Below, piece by piece: positions 56,529 through 64,000 of a DNA stretch of 64,000 nt. Below the pieces are notes generated by a model. That model did not search any database. It was given only the letters and a program-made list of their open reading frames with translations, and had not been told where the DNA came from. The stretch is from Neckera pumila (lineage: Eukaryota; Streptophyta; Bryopsida; Hypnales; Neckeraceae). How positions within the stretch are numbered: position 1 is the first letter of the stretch; every line of letters begins with the position of its first letter. The stretch is taken from positions 560,501 through 624,500 of the forward strand of contig OZ018409.1 in NCBI GenBank assembly GCA_963969595.1, written 5' to 3'. The position numbers were made by a program, and so were the translations under genes.

Positions 56529-58234
56529 GTCAAAGTATGCAAGCTCAAAATTGTAGAAATAGATTAGAATAGGATTAGGATAGAGTCAAAGTTTTCAGTT
56601 GTTTTGGTAAAACATAGAAAATCCGGTTCAATTATAGAAAACTGTAGAATAGTAATTTCCGGATTACTCAAGATTGTTACCAGTGTTATTCCATTACATG
56701 GAAGAAGGATCCGGAATCCGGATCCTTCACCAATATGCAATCCGGATTGGTATGGAATCCGGATTGGTATGAAATCCGGATTGGTATGAAATCCGGATGG
56801 AATCCGGATTGGTATGGAATCCGGATAGAATCCGGATTGGTATGGAATCCGGATGGAATCCGGATTGGTATGGAATCCGGATAGAATCCGGATGGAATCC
56901 GGATTGGTATGGAATCTAGATTTGGCAACTGGGAGAGTTCCGAATGAAGGGAACTTTGTTGAAGACAAGTTCGAAGTCCGGAAAAGTTTCCAGTTGATCG
57001 GATGGGAGCCCTGACTAATCTAGTCAGTACCCATTCAAAAGACTTCACCAATATGCAACAACATTCACCAAGGCGGAAGCAGTGCGAAGAAGGCGCGAAA
57101 GGCAAAGTAGTTAGTTAGGTTGTTTTTAATTAGGATTTGAATTTGAATCCGGAATGGGTTTTCCATGCGTGGGGCCCGGATTCCGGATTTTTAGGAATTC
57201 CGGATTTCTAGGAAATCCGGATTTTTAGGGATAGTTGAGGCTTGGACTTTCCGGGTGTCTCGGATGGTTCTCTGATTGGCTATCCGGATTTCCGGGGGGG
57301 GGGCTTTTTGGCTTTTAGGCTGTTGACTTTGGTTTTGATTTGGATTTTTAAGGGTGGGCAAGTTAGTTGCCTCTCATTCCCTCCTAGTTGATATTCATTT
57401 GTATTTCATTCCCTTTTCAAAATCTAAGCACTCGGATATGCAGTTTGGCTTTATCAGTGTATCCGGATTGTGTTGCCTTGTGGTTTGAGTATTGGAAGGA
57501 AAGGACGGGTGAGGAGGAATCCGGATTTAGGAGAATACGGTTTAAGTCGAGAGTGTGCTATTGTAATGTTGTTGGATTGTTGACTTAGGAGCTGCGCACT
57601 GTGTCTTTAAATTACTACTAGAGTAGTCCGGATCTGAGTAGCGGGGAAGCGAGTCCGGTTGTCAAGTCGTGCGGAGGTAAGCGCCCGCTCAAAGAAGTTC
57701 CCACCTGTCCGGAAGATCTGCCAACCTTAGAATTCATCCAACCTCTAGAAAGATCACACTCCCTTATACTTAACTCTGAGATCTGTCGTTGTAGTTAGGG
57801 AGAGTGAAGTATTCCTGAGTGACCTGCTTTCCGGATTTACCATCCGGGAGCTGTGAGGATCCGGATCCCCTCATCTTGCTACAACCCTTTGAGTACTTGA
57901 GGTGTTTTGATTTGTGTTTGTTAGAATTGTAGGAGAACAACAAGTGGTGAGTCCTACCCCTCTACAAGACCAATAGTGGACCCTCTGATGGTAAAACAGA
58001 GGTATAGAAAACCGGATTGGAAGCAGAGACGTAAACCGGATTCCGGATAGTTTATGATCCGGATTGTGAAGGAAGCCGGAAAGAGAGAAAGTAAGTGAGA
58101 AGAAAAGAAAGATAGAAAAGCCGGATAGCTAGAACATACTACATAGAATCCAAAAATTTCCTAGGACGATATTTCGTATTATCTTGGCACATTTTTGTGT
58201 TAAGGATACTTACGCCTAGATTGCGCGTACGACA
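56529..58234. mobile_element. TGTC...GACA insertion, 1706 bp, solo-LTR-like
   Basis: Starts TGTCAAAGTATGC, ends CGCGTACGACA, and is flanked by GCAGG (56524-56528) and ACAGG (58235-58239). These are a 5-bp duplication with one G-to-A change, judging from the empty site GGCAGGAAAATG in copy A. TG...CA ends and a 5-bp duplication fit a solo LTR. However, its right 1.1 kb equal the 3' end of element B and its middle (AAGTAGTTAG near 57100) resembles the end of B's gene. An internally deleted non-autonomous element is therefore equally possible. No coding gene is supported inside. Confidence 0.7.
56735..56915 (+). repeat. ATCCGG-based tandem repeat
   Basis: About 180 bp of interleaved units of the type GGAATCCGGATTGGTAT and GGATAGAATCC. 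ATCCGGAT is itself a palindrome, so the array is dense in CCGG sites. Coding-looking frames on the minus strand (repeated IRIPSGFHTNPD) are artefacts of the repeat. Confidence 0.85.
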
Positions 58235-58961
58235 ACAGGAAAATGTAAGCGACCAGTCTCTAGACAGATGAGGTTTAAGAGAGCCAATCCCAACTGCTCT
58301 TAATTATTCTCCTAATTCAAGCTTTGCCCGTTAAACCTGCCCGTTTAGGATTTCCATTTACTAATGATTAGAACATTCCCATAGTTCCCGAGGGTTAAGT
58401 AGGTCATCGTTGGATACTGGTCCCTATTATCCCTTTCTTGATCCGATCTAGGCAAATTCAAACTCCGGTTCCTTGTTTTTGGTACATTCAGTTAGCCTTT
58501 ATATTGAATCATGATCAGTCCACTTCCGGTTTCTGGTTCTAAACATTAGATGGTCTATAACTATCTTAAAATCAAAAAAATTTACTGCTAAAAAGAATAT
58601 TATTCCTTCATTTATATTTTAATTCAGTAAAAGTGGATTTTCAGGTTCCGATAGGAACAAAGGACACGATGGTAACTACTTCCTTTGGTACATCAAACAA
58701 ATCATCGTTTGAGAACTTTGTTGTAAATGACATGTACAGGTGATGAGCATGTTTGGTTACGCTCACTTGTTTCTGTTCTTGCTTTAAGTAGTTTGTCTTT
58801 GTTCCTCCTAGCATTGGTGATCCTTGTTAGCATTTTAATTAGGATTTATAGCATTCTACCAAGGACACTTCAGTTCTCAGTGATTTCTTGGAATGCTGTC
58901 ACACGTTACACGAGTATACGTAACGCAAGTTTCCAATATAACCAACTTTTAATTTGAGTTC

Positions 58962-59133
58962 ATTACCCCCTTGTACAAGAAAAGCTCACTTGAGGACGTT
59001 TGGCGAAGGTGGGGCATTGCACTGTCTTCATGAAAAAGATGCGAAGCTTGCGGGATACAATTGTAAGGGGTGTCATACGAACTTACATTTGAAAGAATGC
59101 TTAGGCATTCCATTGTTTTTCAATTTTTTTTAA
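58962..59133 (+). pseudogene. Zinc-finger-like C-terminal fragment
   Basis: A stop-free stretch reads LPPCTRKAHLRTFGEGG, then HCLHEKDAKLAGYNCKGCH, then TNLHLKECLGIP, and ends at TAA after about 57 codons. The arrangement C..C....LHL.EC is reminiscent of C-terminal zinc ribbons of some DNA transposases (piggyBac-like), but one CxxC pair is imperfect. No other part of a gene is recognisable nearby. Confidence 0.25.
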
Positions 59134-59583
59134 TACCACTTAGAATATGACTCACATGAATATACATTGCAATGACATTTGGAGCACATCTTGTAAATAC
59201 AATGACGTCATGCCAACACACCTTCAAATCAGAGCAAAGTCATTGGGCATGTTGCTGAAAACGTGGACCAAAGTCTACCTTGTTCAATGCGGTGTCATTG
59301 TAGACGTCATGAGGGGACGTTTGACTAAAATGCTCTTGAATGTCGTGTTCGATGCAACATCACTAAGGACAACAAGAATCCATGAAGCATGGTATTAATT
59401 GCTTCAACTAATGTCATTGCACATGCCTGCAAAGGAAGTATCAAAGCGAGATAAACATACAACATGCCTAGAACTGCGTCTAAAATTGAGTTGTCCGGAC
59501 GTCCGGACGGACGTCCAGAGTCCAGGGACGCTGCCCCTGTAACGTCCTGTGACATTCACTTTTTACGTTTTTTACCTACATGG

Positions 59584-60092
59584 TAAATTCCGCGACCGAA
59601 AACCCGACCGAAAAGCGGACCGACCGAAGACCCGACCGAAAACCCGATCGACCGAAAAACACAACCGAACGACCGAAAACCGGACCGACCGAATACCCGA
59701 CCGAAATGCCGACCGAAATGCCGACCGAAATGCCGACCGAATACCCCACCGAAAACCCGACCGAAACCGGACCGACCGAAAATGCGACCGCAGGACCGGA
59801 AACCTGACCGAAAAGCCGACCGAAACCTTCACCGACCGACGACCCAACCGAAATTCGAACCGGCCGAAAATCGGACCGACCGAAAATGCGACCAAAAGAC
59901 AGAAAACCGGACAGAAAAACCGACCGAAACCTTGACCGACCGAATACCTGACCGCCGACCCGATCGAAATTCAGACCGACCGAAAACCGGACAGATTGAC
60001 CGAAAACCCGATTGATACTTGACCGAACAGCTGACCATTCGAAAACCCGTCCGAAAACCCGAATGAAAACCTGACCGACCGAACAATCAGAC
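59584..60092. repeat. GACCGAAA/CCGACCGA minisatellite, about 510 bp
   Basis: Dozens of units built from GACCGAAAAC, CCGACCGAAT and CCGACCGAAATG with periods of 8-12 bp. The repeat gives open frames on both strands (plus: TEMPTEMPTE; minus: SVGISVGISV), which are not genes. It is very CpG-rich compared with its flanks. Confidence 0.9.
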
Positions 60093-60099
60093 GACCGGT

Positions 60100-62800
60100 G
60101 AGCCCAACCCCGACTCAAATCGCCTGGGCGACCGACTTGACCCAAACCCCAACCCGTTTTTACAAGTTCTCAGAAAAAATTAATACATATGCTTCTAATC
60201 CGTTTCTAAAATATTGTGAGCTTTGGTATAGTTGTGTTCTGAATTTCTTTTTTTTTTGAAACACATGAACAATTTCCATTGATAAAAAGGATACAATACA
60301 CCAAAAGAGAGTTCTATTCCAAATTTCAATTTCATATTTCAAATTTTCTCTTTATTTTGAAACCTAGTTCCATTTACCAATTCTATAATGAATGAAAATT
60401 TAGTTATGATTTCCTAAATTTGTTTCTTAAATTTTTCCCTCAAATATTGAAGAAAAAAAATTTTAAAAATGAATATCAATAGATAAAAAATTATAAGTTT
60501 AGATGACACGAAGACAAATAATCTTGTCATACAAGTTGTATAGAAAACTTGTTTTTTCCCCTTTTGTTTGGGTTTAGGGTGCAAGCTACTGAATGCTATA
60601 GGAGTAATGGAACAGGGAATTCAACAATGAAGGCACGTGGGGGTCTGAGTGGAAATCGAATTTTGCAGAAGTGTCTTTGAGAACTTCTGGCCATGGCAAG
60701 AATTGCTTGGAGTGATGTAACTGATTGAAATGAATTAAGGATCTCTTGAGGAGTGCTGATTTTTATTAAAGGAATTAATAGTTATTAAAAACAAAGGCCA
60801 TCTTGCAATGTCATGCAACTGCTTGCTGCAAAAATACGACTACCATTGCATTGAAGTAACCAAACAAGAGCAATAGAAAAGTCGAGATTACCAAAAGAAG
60901 AAATTATGAACTTCAAAAAAACAGAAACAAGAAAATTTAATAGGTGTGGAATTTTTGGTTTATTATCATACCCTACTTTTTGTGGGAAGACACTTCAATT
61001 AGTGTAGAAAAAAAAATTCTATTTTTGCACACTACTTTGGAGGAGGGGGGGAATAACATTGTCTCACTATGGTTGTCGTACATTTTTTTTCAATTATTTT
61101 CACACCATCTTATTTCGGGTAAGATACTACGACTCCTGTCAAAGTATTAATTTAATCCCTAAGGCATTGAACATGCATTTTGGAGAACATGCATTTTGGA
61201 GAACATAGCATTTTGGGGAGCTTACTACAATACTACAAGCAAAGTTTTTATTTTTTGCTTTCAAATTTTTTCACAGCATTTTTAGGAGGAGTACCTTTAA
61301 GGTCCGACATTCTTCATAACTTCTAACAGCAGTACAGCACAATTAAAATGTTATTGTATGATATGTGATTTTTAATGCTTGGTGGGCAGCTCAAAAAATT
61401 CTTAAAAAATCACTTTAAGAAAAAAATAAAATTTGAAATTGGTTCTCCAGATCTATATATGCAACTTCAGCTTTGGATTTATTTCATTTTCATTTATGTG
61501 ATCACAATTGTGAGGTGATCTAGTTTGCGGGCAGTTGTGGATTCCTGCCTCAAAAAATAAACTTTGCAGTCCTTTGTTCAATTCCATTTTCAATATCTTT
61601 GGAAAAAAAAAAAAAATTGGATGTGGATAGGTTATTATAACATTATAACCATTTTGATTAGCGTTTTCCAATTATATAATTCAATTCTTAAGAATTTAGT
61701 GGTCTGAATCATTCTCTACTTCTTTCTACATACTATTTTTTCCTGTATGTTCTACAATTCCAAATGATCTAGAAATTCTTAAGCATAGAGCCAACTTGAC
61801 TTCAAAACCAAATCCAAAGAGGCAAAGAGTAACCACCATTTTCAACGCTTTTTCATACAAATGACACCTTGTGAAGTGTACCTCTCTGGTTTTTTGTAAG
61901 GACCAAAAAAGCATTTCTGTTAATTCAAACCTTGCTATCTTGCAATGTATATGGTGAAAAATTCAAAAAAATTTCCCACATCTTCTTAAAGCAGTTCACT
62001 ACAAGATTCTATGGTTACATGTGTTCAACAATATTTTATTTCTAAAATTTGGTACTTTTTTGGGGAATGGCAATTTTGGAGCGTTTTTGACTTTTCGGTG
62101 AATACATAGTCAACAAGGTTCAAGGGTTAAGTTCACACCCTTCATTTTTCAAAAACAAACTTTTCTTAGGAAAATTTTTTTGGTTCAAATTGACACCTTT
62201 TCATATTTAGTTACGTACTTTCATTGGTTTCATATTCTACTTCTCTTTTCACATCTTATTTCTTCGTGGGTAGGGGATTTGAATCCTTGAAATGGTATGA
62301 AATTTAAATCCTCATAAATCCTTTGAATGGTATGAATTAAAATTTTCTTCAAATTTTGCATCTCACTTTTTGGCCTTTTGGATCTTCACATTTTCTTAAT
62401 ATTCCTTTCACCCTACAAATGTGTCGCTTCACGCCTAAGTTCAAAATATCCAAATGTCATATATCATGCTATTTGTCATGCAACCGAGCTAATCCAATAT
62501 CCATTAACAAAAAATATTGCACTTCACATCCAAACAAAGCATACAATTTATAGAGTAAACACTTGTATACATTACAATTTGCAAAACACACAAAAAATCA
62601 AAATGTATGTCCAATTCCACATACATTGGTATATATTATATGTGCATATATACTACGTCCTCTACATACGATAAATCCTCACCTCTACATTCATCAACTA
62701 CTTCTGTATCTCTATAATTCTATATACTACGGTAAGTCGGTAACCTACTGATATTCAGTATGATTGCCGAAAATATTCATCGGGCATAGGGAACTTGAAA
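60100..62800. other. AT-rich spacer without a supported gene
   Basis: Only short, low-complexity open frames. About 61950-62160 weakly resembles the TTAA MITE family (TATCTTGCAATG, TTTCCCACATCTTC), so a relic copy may lie here. A tandem ACATGCATTTTGGAGA phrase is at 61170-61205. Confidence 0.4.
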
Positions 62801-62811
62801 GTAGTGCAAAA

Positions 62812-64000
62812 TCAATTCACAACGTGGGCCAAAGTGCTTTCTTTTCTGATGACCCGGTCCAAGTATTGGTGAAATGCTAGTCCCAATGCTTGGTGTTCGA
62901 ATTTGCTGACTTGTGGAGTTTCCTTCTGCAGTGCAGTGTAGGCTTCGGACATGCATTGCCTGTTCATCCTTTGAGCTATTTTAGCAACCGCATGTGCTTC
63001 CGTTTCACATGATAACCTTGGAATGACGTCCTCATTCGCATCAATTTTGTGCAAATAGGCGCTACTAGGATCCAACCACCACCTCTCTGCCAAAGTTTGG
63101 TCCCTCTGAATGGCAGATGTGAATGTGTACAAGGATTTAGGATGTTCACTAGCTAAGCTAGTCAAGCCCCAATCACAAATTCCAACATACACACGTGACT
63201 CGTCATCGGGGAAGTGAAACATGATGTTGTCTGGAGAAATATCATTGTGGAGATGTCCAGCAACATGCACTGCATTCATAATCTGCACGAACGCCCATGT
63301 AAGTTCCGTTCGCTTTTTCCTGAACCGAGCAAGGCGGAAAGCGTTAATCACCTCTGCATCTGTTGGATTGTCATACAACAACCGAACATGTATGTTGTCT
63401 GGATAAGCATTATTCATGTTCAGCATATGACGCAGTGTTCCGCCATTCCACCAATAGGAGTATCCTTCATTCCTTGTCGCATGCACTGCAACAAAATGTA
63501 TTACTCCCGGGTGCAAAATCCTCACTGCCATTGATTCGTTCAAGTGTTCCAACTTCGCTAACTCGGGCCTTTTGTTGTGTTGGTGAGATCTCTTTGCTGC
63601 AAACTCCCAAAACGGTGCTATAGGAGCACAGCCTTCAATTCGGACCCTCCGAATTGTAGCGTATCTACCCTTTATAATTTTATCATCTTAGGCTATCACT
63701 TGTGCCGTCTCGGGAAGAGCAACAAGATGTCTCCTGCCATGGTATAATTCAGCCTTCCCATCATCACTATTCCTCCATAACATTGACTTCTTTCTATTTC
63801 GCGATTGAGCAAATGGCTTGCACCGCTTTGTGAATAAATCAGCTCTGAGGATGACTTCCTGAAAAGCTTCATCATTGGCACGGTGCTCCTTCACATATTT
63901 TGCGAGAACCACTTTGGAATTCCACAGCGCATCATATGCCCTGTTGTGAAGAAATTTCAAGAAGCCCTTCTTCTCCATTTCATGTTGCCATTCAGGAACA
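62812..64000 (-). pseudogene. Divergent protein-kinase-like gene, 5' end beyond the window, one stop
   Basis: A single frame runs from the window edge to TAA 62814-62812, about 395 codons. TAA at 63690-63688 separates LPETAQVIA from DDKIIKGRYATIRRVRI; CAA would need one C-to-T. The N-lobe shows a glycine-loop-like KGRYATIRRVRI and a VAIK-like FAAKR. The catalytic loop reads HLHNDISPDNIMF, with HND for HRD but the aspartate and asparagine retained. The metal loop is CDWGL in place of DFG. WWLDPSSAY and a conserved EAHAVAKIAQRM follow. The family's key D, N and D residues are therefore present and ancestral kinase activity is plausible. The family is not one I can name. A transposon passenger or lineage-specific kinase are both possible. 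Confidence 0.6.

Larger units (their letters stand above)
53829..58655 (-). mobile_element. Copy D of the family, inverted relative to A, split by two insertions
   Basis: Reading minus from 58655 (ATCGGAACCTGAAAATCC), D follows copy A almost base for base. It is interrupted at 58234-56529 (1.7-kb TGTC...GACA insertion) and at 56013-54892 (CACTA MITE). Removing both leaves a continuous element with a leader and the gene 56273-53829. A and D are separated by about 11 kb in opposite orientation and form a long inverted repeat. Confidence 0.65.

Noticed and set aside
56564..57105. Minus-strand frames with repeated IRIPSGFHTNPD
   Set aside because: Produced by the ATCCGG tandem array; the rest of each frame has no protein-like pattern.
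59549..60145. Long overlapping open frames on both strands (plus and minus, up to 189 codons)
   Set aside because: Both are translations of the short-period GACCGAAA minisatellite and contain only repeated Thr-Glu-Pro or Phe-Ser-Val phrases.

Overview
The window is nuclear DNA from a land plant with a large, repeat-rich genome. The signs are GT-AG introns, plant-type CACTA and Mutator-like transposons, MITEs, AT-rich spacers and fold-back repeats. No ribosomal, organellar or clearly intact conserved host gene is visible. The DUF-like transposon proteins and the unusual kinase would suit a seedless plant (moss, liverwort, fern or lycophyte), but the sequence alone does not fix the species.

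0-8.7 kb: a cysteine-rich exon fragment (minus), a 5' leader with an 83-bp tandem duplication, a PD-(D/E)XK-like single-exon gene (2809-3690), duplicated AT-rich repeats, and a two-exon unknown gene (5949-7301) broken by two TAG codons. 8.7-13.7 kb is AT-rich and nearly gene-free, with one clear MITE.

13.7-32.6 kb: a decayed CACTA (En/Spm) transposase gene on the minus strand (30251 down to 13729). Its intron holds a complete 12.1-kb Mutator-like element (15832-27947) with a 9-bp target duplication and degenerate inverted ends. That element has two divergent genes. On the plus strand is a two-exon transposase with a C-terminal SWIM zinc finger. On the minus strand is a 13-exon gene whose splice phases all agree. 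It predicts about 1283 residues: a basic N-terminus, a ParB/sulfiredoxin-like domain and a permuted (beta-order) DNA-methyltransferase-like domain. Its introns carry an array of GC-rich palindromes. This ParB-methyltransferase transposon cargo is the most unusual item here. A small spliced gene (30896-32153) lies head-to-head with the CACTA transposase.

32.6-41 kb: AT-rich fold-back repeats about 190 bp apart, a TTAA-flanked MITE with a second copy, a non-autonomous CACTA insertion, and a long (AT)n tract.

41-58.7 kb: five decayed copies (A-E) of one transposon gene family, unusually rich in CCGGA. The predicted proteins have a plant-transposon-protein-like domain, an acidic linker and a coiled coil. 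Copies A and D are inverted relative to each other. D is cut by a 1122-bp CACTA MITE (TSD ACA) and by a 1706-bp TGTC...GACA insertion (5-bp TSD). Copy A preserves both empty sites. RCC1-repeat exon remnants lie near 46.8-47.4 kb.

58.7-64 kb: a zinc-finger-like fragment, a CCGACCGAAA minisatellite, AT-rich spacer, and at the right edge a divergent protein-kinase-like gene (minus, one nonsense codon, cut by the window end).

Almost every premature stop I could place is explained by a single C-to-T or G-to-A change, and several are confirmed by an intact codon in a paralogous copy. Most of the window therefore looks like silenced, methylated transposon DNA decaying by deamination.
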